From JAWUWD01 sp034112085 (GTDB lineage Bacteria > Bacteroidota > Bacteroidia > Cytophagales > Cyclobacteriaceae): a stretch of DNA of 43,568 nucleotides. The stretch's first letter is position 1; the number at the start of each line of letters is the position of its first letter. The position numbers and the translations under genes were made by a program. Below the pieces are notes generated by a model. That model saw nothing but the letters and a program-made list of their open reading frames with translations, did not search any database and had not been told where the DNA came from. The DNA is taken from assembly GCA_034112085.1 (NCBI GenBank), contig JAWUWD010000131.1, forward strand, positions 1-43,568, in the 5' to 3' direction. Below, piece after piece: positions 8,044 to 15,621 of this stretch.

Positions 8044-9249
8044 TTGCCAGCTAAAAAACAATCATATTTATACGGTAACAATCCAAAGGTTAAGTGGATA
8101 ATCTTGGCCATATCAGGGTTTATCAGTGCCATGTCGCTTTATTATACGGACTACTTGGTCACCAAACTGAAAGATAGGGAGATCAAGATAATAGAAATCT
8201 ATGCTCGTACCCTTGAGTATACTATTAATGAAGATTTAGGGGATCAGATGCTATTCTTCACACAGGAGATTATTATTCCAAATAATGAAATTCCTTTGAT
8301 TTTGGTGAATTCGACTGATGTAATCCAAGATTATAGAAATTTGGACATGGATAGTTCATGGACTCAGATCAGGCAAAATCAAAGGCTTGAAGAGGAGCTG
8401 ACTATAATGAGAGATACCTATGAGCCAAAATTGATAATGGATAGGGACGAGGAAACTGGAGATGTGCTTGATCATTGGTTTATTTATTATAGGAATTCGA
8501 AATTACTTACCCAGTTGACCTACTATCCAATAGTGCAATTATCTATCATCGCTATTTTCGGGTTTATCGCATATTTGATTTTCAATTATAGCCGAACGGC
8601 AGATCAAAATCGAGTATGGGTTGGACTGGCGAAAGAGACCGCCCATCAGTTGGGGACGCCCATTTCATCGCTTATGGCATGGGTAGAATATTTCAGGGAG
8701 GACCCAGGGATCAAAAATAAAGGCATCATAGAAGAATTGGATAAGGATATTAAGAAACTACAATTGATCACAGAACGTTTTTCTAATATTGGATCAATTC
8801 CTGTATTGAATGAAGAATCTGTCGAAGAAGTCATCAACAATGTAGTTGGCTATCTGAGACCAAGAATATCTAGTAAGGTGTCGATGGATATTATTATGAT
8901 ATCTAAGAATATCACAGCCAAATTAAACCCGCCCTTATTTGAATGGGTGATAGAGAACATGTGTAAGAATGCGGTCGATTCAATGAATGGAGTGGGAAAC
9001 ATTCGTATTAAGATCATGAACGGGAGTGATCATCGGGTGTTTGTTGATATTACGGATACTGGTAAGGGAATGTCGAAATCTAAGATGAGTCAAGTATTCA
9101 ACCCTGGGTTTACAACCAAAAAGAGAGGTTGGGGATTGGGACTAACCTTAGCAAAAAGGATAGTTGAAGTGTATCACAAGGGCAAGGTATTCGTCAAGGA
9201 ATCCGAGGAAAATAAAGGAACAACATTCCGCATAATACTAAACGCATAA
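8044..9249 (+). CDS. Membrane sensor histidine kinase
   Basis: A 401-residue kinase with two membrane segments (about residues 15-34 and 161-180) enclosing a periplasmic sensor of about 125 residues with no recognised domain. The H-box is GLAKETAHQLGTPISSL (His201), a form common in Bacteroidota kinases. The ATPase domain has N-box WVIENMCKNAVDSM, G1 TDTGKGMS and G2 KRGWGLGLTLAKRI. The start used is a TTG at 8044; the only other in-frame candidate nearby is the Met at residue 30, which would cut into the first membrane helix. It lies 46 bp after the SCO1 gene and may be read with it. No response regulator is adjacent. Confidence 0.85.
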   Translation: MPAKKQSYLYGNNPKVKWIILAISGFISAMSLYYTDYLVTKLKDREIKIIEIYARTLEYTINEDLGDQMLFFTQEIIIPNNEIPLILVNSTDVIQDYRNLDMDSSWTQIRQNQRLEEELTIMRDTYEPKLIMDRDEETGDVLDHWFIYYRNSKLLTQLTYYPIVQLSIIAIFGFIAYLIFNYSRTADQNRVWVGLAKETAHQLGTPISSLMAWVEYFREDPGIKNKGIIEELDKDIKKLQLITERFSNIGSIPVLNEESVEEVINNVVGYLRPRISSKVSMDIIMISKNITAKLNPPLFEWVIENMCKNAVDSMNGVGNIRIKIMNGSDHRVFVDITDTGKGMSKSKMSQVFNPGFTTKKRGWGLGLTLAKRIVEVYHKGKVFVKESEENKGTTFRIILNA

Positions 9250-9276
9250 TCCCTGTTTAAAATTTGTAAAATCGTT

Positions 9277-9307
9277 TTGGGTATTAAAAATAATACCTCT
9301 AAATTTG
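9277..9307 (+). promoter_or_regulatory. Promoter of atpD-atpC
   Basis: TAAATTTG at 9300-9307 matches the TAnnTTTG element exactly, with TTG at 9277-9279 about 20 bp upstream (within TTTTGG). A perfect 6-bp inverted repeat (GTATTA / TAATAC, 9281-9296) lies in the spacer and could be an operator or chance. The ATG is 48 bp downstream of the -7 element. Confidence 0.6.
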
Positions 9308-9355
9308 CAGTCTCAAACTTAGGTGAGCTAATTACACATTACAAACAAATATAGA

Positions 9356-10864
9356 ATGGCAAATATTGGTAGAATCACACAGGTAATTGGACCTGTAGTT
9401 GACGTTAGTTTTGACGCAGAAGGCGCTGAACTACCTAATATCCTAGACGCTTTAGTCATTACTAAAGGGAATGGTCAGAAAGTAGTATTAGAATGTCAAA
9501 AGCATTTGGGTGAAGATCGTGTAAGAACGATCGCGATGGAAGGTACAGAAGGGTTGGTGAGAGGAATGGATGTTGTTGATTCAGGTTCTCCAATCACAAT
9601 GCCTACTGGTAATGACATCAAAGGACGTCTTTTCAATGTCATTGGAGAAGCTATTGATGGAATCAAGCAGCCTAAAGGAGATACTAGCCTTCCGATACAT
9701 AGAGCTGCTCCTAAGTTTGAAGAATTATCTACTTCAGCGGAAATACTTTTCACAGGTATTAAAGTAATTGATTTGATTGCTCCTTACGTGAAAGGTGGTA
9801 AAATTGGGCTTTTTGGTGGTGCTGGTGTTGGTAAGACAGTTCTTATTCAAGAGCTAATTAACAACATTGCAAAAGCATACGAAGGGTTTTCTGTATTTGC
9901 CGGAGTTGGAGAAAGAACACGTGAAGGAAATGATCTATTAAGAGAATTTATAGAATCTGATATTATCAGATACGGTGCTGAGTTCAAAGAATCGATGGAA
10001 GCTGGAGGATGGGATTTATCCAAGGTGGACGAAGAAGAACTGTTAAAGTCTCAAGCGACATTGGTGTTCGGTCAGATGAACGAGCCTCCAGGAGCTAGAG
10101 CAAGAGTAGCTTTGTCTGGTCTTACTATGGCAGAGTATTTTCGTGATGGTGGTGAAGATGGCCAAGGGAAAGACATACTTTTCTTCGTTGATAATATATT
10201 TAGATTTACGCAGGCAGGTTCTGAGGTGTCAGCACTTCTTGGACGTATGCCTTCTGCGGTTGGATATCAACCTACATTGGCTACTGAAATGGGAGCTATG
10301 CAAGAGCGTATTACTTCTACTAAGAAAGGATCTATTACTTCTGTTCAAGCGGTATACGTACCTGCAGATGATTTGACGGATCCAGCACCAGCCAATACAT
10401 TTGCTCACTTGGATGCAACTACTGTTTTATCTAGAAAGATTGCAGAGCTAGGGATTTACCCAGCAGTTGATCCGTTGGATTCTACCTCTAGAATTTTGAA
10501 TGCAGAAGTACTTGGAGATGAGCACTATGACACAGCACAAAGAGTAAAAGAGATTCTTCAGAGATACAATGAGTTACAAGATATCATTGCGATTTTGGGT
10601 ATGGATGAACTTTCTGATGAAGATAAAGAAATTGTACATAGAGCTAGAAGAGTACAAAGATTCTTGTCTCAACCATTCTATGTAGCTGAGCAGTTTACAG
10701 GATTGCCAGGGGTTTTGGTTGATATCAAGGATACAATAAAAGGATTTAATGAAATCATGGATGGTAAGCATGATCATCTTCCTGAAGCGGCATTCAACTT
10801 GGTAGGTTCTATCGAAGATGCGGTTGTTAAAGGAGAGAAATTGATGGCTGAAGCGGCCAAATAA
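9356..10864 (+). CDS. atpD: F1F0 ATP synthase subunit beta
   Basis: The catalytic subunit of F1, 502 residues and full length. The Walker A motif GGAGVGKTVLI is at about residue 153, followed by GVGERTREGNDL with the catalytic Glu and Arg, the ALSGLTMAEYFRD region, and the DELSDEDKEIVHRARRVQRFLSQPF segment carrying the DELSEED-like lever. As in most Bacteroidota, atpD is paired only with atpC here, away from the other F-type genes. It has its own promoter and a hairpin separates it from atpC. Confidence 0.98.
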   Translation: MANIGRITQVIGPVVDVSFDAEGAELPNILDALVITKGNGQKVVLECQKHLGEDRVRTIAMEGTEGLVRGMDVVDSGSPITMPTGNDIKGRLFNVIGEAIDGIKQPKGDTSLPIHRAAPKFEELSTSAEILFTGIKVIDLIAPYVKGGKIGLFGGAGVGKTVLIQELINNIAKAYEGFSVFAGVGERTREGNDLLREFIESDIIRYGAEFKESMEAGGWDLSKVDEEELLKSQATLVFGQMNEPPGARARVALSGLTMAEYFRDGGEDGQGKDILFFVDNIFRFTQAGSEVSALLGRMPSAVGYQPTLATEMGAMQERITSTKKGSITSVQAVYVPADDLTDPAPANTFAHLDATTVLSRKIAELGIYPAVDPLDSTSRILNAEVLGDEHYDTAQRVKEILQRYNELQDIIAILGMDELSDEDKEIVHRARRVQRFLSQPFYVAEQFTGLPGVLVDIKDTIKGFNEIMDGKHDHLPEAAFNLVGSIEDAVVKGEKLMAEAAK

Positions 10865-10876
10865 GAGGTATTAATC

Positions 10877-10909
10877 TTAGAATCTAGATAATGATACGCT
10901 AGGTTCTAG
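10877..10909 (+). other. Intercistronic hairpin between atpD and atpC
   Basis: TTAGAATCTAG (10877-10887) and CTAGGTTCTAG (10899-10909) pair fully in RNA if two G-U pairs are allowed, giving an 11-bp stem and 11-nt loop in the 75-bp gap. There is no T-run, so it is not a classical terminator. It could stabilise the atpD 3' end or tune atpC level. Confidence 0.55.
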
Positions 10910-10939
10910 GCTTTAGACTCTAACATCTAAAAGAATAAC

Positions 10940-11185
10940 ATGTATTTAGAATTAGTAACACCAGATAAGAAAGTGTACCAAGGTGAAGTGTCAATAGCGA
11001 CTATGCCGGGTGCAGAAGGGTCTTTTCAAATATTGAATAATCACGCATCAATGATTAGTTCTTTATCAAAAGGGACATTGTCTTTTCAGGATGAGGACCA
11101 ATTTCATGAAATGACCATAGATGGTGGTGTTGTGGAAATCTTGAATAACGAAATCATAATTTTGGCAGAAAGCATTATTGAATAG
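10940..11185 (+). CDS. atpC: F1F0 ATP synthase subunit epsilon (short form)
   Basis: An 81-residue epsilon subunit, matching only the N-terminal beta-sandwich (MYLELVTPDKKVYQGEV, then AEGSFQILNNHASMISSL and the GGVVEILNNEIIILAE strand). The C-terminal helical hairpin that inhibits the enzyme in E. coli (about 135 residues in total) is absent. Short forms like this are normal in Bacteroidota, so it is not a truncation artefact. It still should couple the central stalk to the c-ring, but without the usual auto-inhibitory helices. It follows atpD and is closed by a clear terminator. Confidence 0.93.
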   Translation: MYLELVTPDKKVYQGEVSIATMPGAEGSFQILNNHASMISSLSKGTLSFQDEDQFHEMTIDGGVVEILNNEIIILAESIIE

Positions 11186-11209
11186 TGATAGCTAAGATTT
11201 AAAATTATT

Positions 11210-11243
11210 TAAGCCATCCACTTTTTAGTGAATGGCTTTTTTA
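11210..11243 (+). terminator. Rho-independent terminator of atpD-atpC
   Basis: AAGCCATCCAC pairs with GTGAATGGCTT (one bulge or mismatch) around a short T-rich loop and is followed by TTTTTT. It sits 25 bp after the atpC stop. Confidence 0.85.
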
Positions 11244-11304
11244 TTGATGAACCTATTGTTGAAACAGGATTTTTTTGCTAAATTATTTTTTTTATCGAGT
11301 AAGT

Positions 11305-12690
11305 ATGAAAGATATTATCAATAAATTACTGATGCTTGGAGTGAAAGAGGAATATCCTCGCTATCTCTCCTCCAAGATACGAGTCACCAATGCATTAGTA
11401 TTGTCGATCGTTTTTTTCATTGTAATACCATATATTGGTATCACATATATTTTCTTTAGACCACTCACATTTTTACCGATTGTTTGCTCTATTCTTGGCT
11501 TACTCACCTTGGTTCTCAATCGATTCTATCTGACCAACCTGAGTAGATTCATTTTTGGATTACTTCCACTTAGTTTACCGCTTATTTATTTTGCTTATTT
11601 GACTCCTCCAGGCAGTCCAAAGCTTTTGGAGATGTATGTTATTTCTATAGCATTCAGTATAATACCATTTCTCTTATTCGATATTAGGGAAAGACTTTAT
11701 GTAGTTATAAATGCAATAATTATTGTGATGTTTTTTGTCTTTGGACTTGACTCGTTAAACTCGTCCCTTGTAATGGACATAGATGCTAGTGTAGTCACAG
11801 ATGGATTTTTGGGTACTGTGAATATCTTTATGGGTATAGCATTGATTATCGTGGGAGTACTGATTCTTTCCTATCAGAATTATAAGTCTGAAGTAAAGAC
11901 GGCTGATATACTTGAGAAAATGGATAAACAAACCGAAGAAGTTAGAAAATCTGAAAATGAACTTAAAGAGAAGATAGGAGAAATTGAAAACACGCGTGAA
12001 CAGGAGAATAAGCGTTCATGGGCTTCGCAAGGATTGGCAGAAATTAGTACAATATTGCGAGCTGAGCAAGATACGCAAGCCCTGTATGATAGCCTTATCT
12101 CTTATTTAGCCACTTATTTGGGTGCTAATCAGTGTGCACTGTTCCTGGTCCAGGATGATGAAGATAATCCACATTTACTGATGCAAGCGACTTATGCTTA
12201 TTCCAGAAAGAAGTTTCTTGATAAAGTAATTCAACCTGGGCAAGGAATCGTTGGGCAAGCTTATCTTGAAAAGGAAACGGTTTATCTCAAGGATGTACCT
12301 GATGGCTATTTATCTATCACTTCTGGAATGGGCGAAAGTACTCCTTCGGAAATATTGGTGGTTCCTTTGATTGTCAATGAAGAAGTGGCTGGTGTATTGG
12401 AGATGGCTTCTTTTTCAGTATTCGAAGATCATCAACGAGCCTTTTTGGAACAGATGGGTGAGACAGTAGCTTCCTTTGTTAATATCAATCGCATCAATCA
12501 AAAGACTAAGTTTTTTCTAGAAGAAGCTCAGCAGCAAACGGAAGAAATGCGAGCTCAAGAAGAAGAAATGAGGCAAAACATGGAGGAACTATCTGCTATT
12601 CAAGAGGAGATGGCCCGCAAAGAGCAAGAATACCTTAGTCAGATAGAAGATTTGAAAGCTGCGCTGGGGCAGACTGAGGAGGTTTCTTAA
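11305..12690 (+). CDS. Membrane protein with GAF domain and coiled coils
   Basis: A 461-residue protein. Six hydrophobic segments occupy about residues 25-190, followed by a coiled coil (about 195-235), a GAF domain (about 240-395; AQDTQALYDSL-like start, QPGQGIVGQAYLEKE core, PSEILVVPLIVNEEVAGVLEM) and a second coiled coil rich in Glu, Gln and Met (about 405-461, EEMRQNMEELSAIQEEM). No histidine kinase, cyclase or methyl-accepting signature follows, so it is a sensor whose output must be by protein contact. The EEMRQNMEEL heptads occur in other Cytophagales signalling proteins. Start at 11305 is preferred to an in-frame codon 30 bp upstream that would fall near the terminator. Its stop overlaps the convergent gene's stop (TTAA). 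Confidence 0.75.
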   Translation: MKDIINKLLMLGVKEEYPRYLSSKIRVTNALVLSIVFFIVIPYIGITYIFFRPLTFLPIVCSILGLLTLVLNRFYLTNLSRFIFGLLPLSLPLIYFAYLTPPGSPKLLEMYVISIAFSIIPFLLFDIRERLYVVINAIIIVMFFVFGLDSLNSSLVMDIDASVVTDGFLGTVNIFMGIALIIVGVLILSYQNYKSEVKTADILEKMDKQTEEVRKSENELKEKIGEIENTREQENKRSWASQGLAEISTILRAEQDTQALYDSLISYLATYLGANQCALFLVQDDEDNPHLLMQATYAYSRKKFLDKVIQPGQGIVGQAYLEKETVYLKDVPDGYLSITSGMGESTPSEILVVPLIVNEEVAGVLEMASFSVFEDHQRAFLEQMGETVASFVNINRINQKTKFFLEEAQQQTEEMRAQEEEMRQNMEELSAIQEEMARKEQEYLSQIEDLKAALGQTEEVS

Positions 12691-13010
12691 TTGGAAGACT
12701 CTTCTTTTTCTTTTCTTTTATAAAATCTCCCAAGCATCTTCTTTTCAAATGCCCAAAAGAACTTGAATTGACCAAATAGAAATCCAACCATTGGTAAAGT
12801 TATTTGATAGATCGGAAAGACAATTAAGATCCTAATAGGATAATAAATCCAGGGATTGGTTGCCTCTGAAGATATGCCGATAAACTCGGTGAGTGGTTTG
12901 GCTACCCAAGCTGCGAATGATCCATTGATTGAAAATACAATCAGTATCAGTATAATTTGAAAATTGGAAGTAATCTCCCACCGTTCTTTAAATCCCTCTA
13001 CCCAACTCAT
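12687..13010 (-). CDS. Small membrane protein, DUF6787-like
   Basis: A 107-residue protein with two hydrophobic segments (about residues 18-38 and 56-80). It resembles a small conserved Bacteroidota family that I know as DUF6787: an opening (F/L)KxRWxITSNFQIILIL, a GSFAAWVAKPL segment, and the ending FGQFKFFWAFEKKM. Function unknown. It lies 37 bp downstream of the RluA-type gene on the same strand and may be the last gene of that operon. The tail is highly charged (KRKEKEESSN). Confidence 0.65.
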   Translation of the reverse strand: MSWVEGFKERWEITSNFQIILILIVFSINGSFAAWVAKPLTEFIGISSEATNPWIYYPIRILIVFPIYQITLPMVGFLFGQFKFFWAFEKKMLGRFYKRKEKEESSN

Positions 13011-13047
13011 GTGTACTGTTGATTAATTATCATTAGACAAGCCCTGT

Positions 13048-13779
13048 CTAATGGAAATGGTTAATGTGCTTATCTTTAACGGTCACCTTGTCTAGTGCCA
13101 GGTACTGCTCCCAGAATTGACTATTGGGAAATCCTGCTTGTATGATCACCGGCTCTTTTTTTACAGGATGAAGAAATTCTAAACGCTTTGCATGTAGGTT
13201 AATACTTTTGTCTGGATTGGGTTTATCAAATCCATACTTGATATCACCACGAATGGGGCAGCCTATCGATGCCAGTTGTGCTCTGATCTGATGTGGTCGA
13301 CCGGTAGTTGGCGTCACTTCTAGTAGGTAATGATCATTGAGATGACCTAATAGTTCATAGCTCAATATTGCTTTTTGCGCACCATCCTCGGCATGCTCGA
13401 AGACAGTTGTTGTGTTTGTTTTTGAATCTTTTTTCAACCAATGAACCAGTTGATCACTCTTTTTCTTTGGTCTATTCTTCACTACTGCCCAATAAGTCTT
13501 TTTGACTTTACGCTCAGAGAAAATTCTATTCATCCGTTCGAGTGCTTTTGAAGTACGTGCAAGTACTACTGCTCCACTTACAGGTCGATCAAGTCGGTGG
13601 ACTAACCCCATGAAAACGGCCCCCGGTTTGTCGTATTTTTCTTTGACATAGTCTTTACACAAATCCACAAGTGGTTTGTCTCGGGTTTTGTCACCTTGTA
13701 CCAATACACCTGGCTCCTTATTTACAATGAGGAGGTGATTGTCTTCGTAGATTACGGTAAATGGAGCGTTCTTTGCCAT
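13048..13779 (-). CDS. RluA-family pseudouridine synthase
   Basis: A 243-residue RluA-type enzyme. The catalytic motif is GLVHRLDRPVSGAVVLART with Asp64, and the downstream motifs RKVKKTYWAVV and TTGRPHQIRAQLASIGCPIRGD are all present. There is no N-terminal S4 domain, as in the short RluA/RluC-like subgroup, so the target (rRNA or tRNA position) cannot be assigned. Its ATG overlaps the prfC stop as TAATG, a strong sign of translational coupling. Confidence 0.9.
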   Translation of the reverse strand: MAKNAPFTVIYEDNHLLIVNKEPGVLVQGDKTRDKPLVDLCKDYVKEKYDKPGAVFMGLVHRLDRPVSGAVVLARTSKALERMNRIFSERKVKKTYWAVVKNRPKKKSDQLVHWLKKDSKTNTTTVFEHAEDGAQKAILSYELLGHLNDHYLLEVTPTTGRPHQIRAQLASIGCPIRGDIKYGFDKPNPDKSINLHAKRLEFLHPVKKEPVIIQAGFPNSQFWEQYLALDKVTVKDKHINHFH

Positions 13780-15353
13780 TAGAATTCTGATGTAAGATGA
13801 AATTCAATATCTGGAAAATTATCCTGAACCATTCCTAGCCAAGATTTTGATTCTGCCATAAAGACTAGTTTTCCATCTTTGTCTTTGGCAATATGTCGCT
13901 GTTTCGATGCGATAAACTCATTGAGTTTCTTTTTGTCTTTACTGCTAATCCAGCAAGCCTTAAAAAGGTTCATTGGTGCGAAGTTACATGAAGCACCATA
14001 CTCATGTTTCAATCTGTGTTGGATTACTTCAAACTGTAACATCCCCACAACACCAACTGCTTTTCTAGACCCTAGTTCGAAAGTAAACAGCTGTGCAACT
14101 CCTTCTTCCATGAGTTGTTTAAGACCTTTTTCCAACTGCTTGGTTTTCATAGCGTCTTTATTGATGACCTCTCTGAAGATCTCAGGGGAGAAACTTGGGA
14201 TACCTTTATAGATGCCATTTTCTCCTTCGGTGATTGTATCTCCAATTTTCAAATTGCCGGTGTCAAAAATACCGACAATATCTCCAGGCCAAGCCTCATC
14301 TACCGTCTCACGATCCTGGGCCATAAATGCTGTAGCATTTGAAAAACGAATACTCTTATTATTACGCACATGGTGATAGTTCTTGCGCCTTTCGAACTTA
14401 CCTGAACATACCCGCACAAAAGCAATTCTATTTCTATGCTTGGGATCCATGTTGGCATGAATCTTAAATACAAAACCTGTGAACTTAGGCTCACTTGGGA
14501 CGATCTCTCTCTCTTCTGTGGCTCTTGGTACTGGAGGAGGGGCGATATTGATAAAACAATCCAATAGCTCACGAACACCAAAGTTATTGACCGCACTTCC
14601 AAAAAACACAGGAGCTACTTTACCAGCCAAATAATCTTCTACTGAGAACTCAGGATATACTCCTTCTATCAATTCTACATCTTCTCTAAGTTGAGCAGCA
14701 TTAGTTTCTCCAACAAGTCTATCAAGCTCGGGATCATTGATATCTTCAATGGTCAGTTCTTCTGTCAGTTCACGTCTACTTGCTTCGAAGAGCACGAGAC
14801 TCTTGTTGTATAGATTATATACACCACGGAAAGTCTTACCCATACTGATGGGCCAGCTAAGTGGACGTACTTTGATATTGAGTTTTTCTTCTACTTCATC
14901 CAATAGGTCATAAGGATCTTGCCCTTCACGATCCAGTTTGTTAATGAAGCAGATCACTGGAGTGTTTCGCATACGACACACTTCCATTAATTTTTTAGTC
15001 TGAATTTCGACCCCTTTCACACAGTCGATCACCATAACGACACTGTCCACTGCAGTTAGTGTACGGTAAGTATCTTCCGCAAAATCTTGGTGACCTGGTG
15101 TGTCGAGTAGATTGATCTTGACGTCTTTATAATTGAAACCCATCACAGAAGTCGCCACAGAGATCCCTCTCTGCTTCTCAATCTCCATAAAATCTGACTT
15201 CGCATGATCTGTAATTTTGTTAGACTTCACCGCTCCTGCCTTTTGAATCGCGCCACCAAAAAGCAATAGCTTCTCAGTCAATGTAGTTTTACCTGCATCC
15301 GGGTGACTTATAATTCCAAAAGTTCTTCTCTTAGCTATTTCCTGTTCCAACAT
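13779..15353 (-). CDS. prfC: Peptide chain release factor 3
   Basis: A 524-residue translational GTPase, the family length. G1 is ISHPDAGKTTLTEKLL (residues 15-30), followed by the G2 region with QRGISVATSVMGF, G3 DTPGHQDFAEDT and G4 INKLDREG. The C-terminal region (LQFEVIQHRLKHEYGASCNF) is typical of RF3. It recycles RF1/RF2 from the ribosome after peptide release. A TACTTTTG -7 element precedes it. The coupled RluA-type gene downstream is a mixed housekeeping pairing. Confidence 0.96.
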   Translation of the reverse strand: MLEQEIAKRRTFGIISHPDAGKTTLTEKLLLFGGAIQKAGAVKSNKITDHAKSDFMEIEKQRGISVATSVMGFNYKDVKINLLDTPGHQDFAEDTYRTLTAVDSVVMVIDCVKGVEIQTKKLMEVCRMRNTPVICFINKLDREGQDPYDLLDEVEEKLNIKVRPLSWPISMGKTFRGVYNLYNKSLVLFEASRRELTEELTIEDINDPELDRLVGETNAAQLREDVELIEGVYPEFSVEDYLAGKVAPVFFGSAVNNFGVRELLDCFINIAPPPVPRATEEREIVPSEPKFTGFVFKIHANMDPKHRNRIAFVRVCSGKFERRKNYHHVRNNKSIRFSNATAFMAQDRETVDEAWPGDIVGIFDTGNLKIGDTITEGENGIYKGIPSFSPEIFREVINKDAMKTKQLEKGLKQLMEEGVAQLFTFELGSRKAVGVVGMLQFEVIQHRLKHEYGASCNFAPMNLFKACWISSKDKKKLNEFIASKQRHIAKDKDGKLVFMAESKSWLGMVQDNFPDIEFHLTSEF

Positions 15354-15375
15354 ATTTTAGACTTCAATCAGGCTG

Positions 15376-15383
15376 CAAAAGTA
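15376..15383 (-). promoter_or_regulatory. Possible -7 element of prfC
   Basis: On the minus strand this reads TACTTTTG followed by CAGC, matching TAnnTTTG exactly. The prfC ATG is 22 bp further on. No TTTG box is seen at the usual spacing, so only half the promoter is supported. The TTTGCAG ending is shared with the truA-like and atpD promoters. Confidence 0.5.
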
Positions 15384-15422
15384 AGGAAAAAGGAGCTGAT
15401 ATTATAGGTGAATCTGATTTTC

Positions 15423-15515
15423 AACTTTGCCAAAGTTTCACGGCTTTTCATCTTAGCATTAGCATATTCTAAATCCTACCCTCATTATGTGAACTACAGA
15501 ATTTTGGCAAAGTTC
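15423..15515 (+). promoter_or_regulatory. Repeated palindromic motif upstream of dnaK (possible activator sites)
   Basis: A perfect 15-base palindrome AACTTTG-C-CAAAGTT lies at 15423-15437, and a related motif TTTTGGCAAAGTT lies at 15502-15514 within GAATTTTGGCAAAGTTC. Both lie 40-130 bp upstream of the sigma-54-like box, where an enhancer-binding activator would act. No regulator gene is nearby. Confidence 0.4.
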
Positions 15516-15554
15516 TTAGTAGGCCTTTCTGCCAATCTGTCACTTCTTTTCCAT

Positions 15555-15570
15555 TGGCACAACCCTTGAT
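15555..15570 (+). promoter_or_regulatory. Sigma-54-like promoter of dnaK
   Basis: TGGCAC-AACCC-TTGAT matches the -24/-12 consensus (TGGCAC, 5 bp, TTGCA/T) except for A in place of C in the -12 box, and the GG-to-GA spacing of 12 bp is right. The predicted start is near 15581, about 40 bp before the dnaK ATG. No good TAnnTTTG element is seen in the 268-bp gap. Confidence 0.45.
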
Positions 15571-15621
15571 GATTGTCGAGTAGGAAAATACGAATACTAA
15601 TAGATTATAATAAAAGTTATC

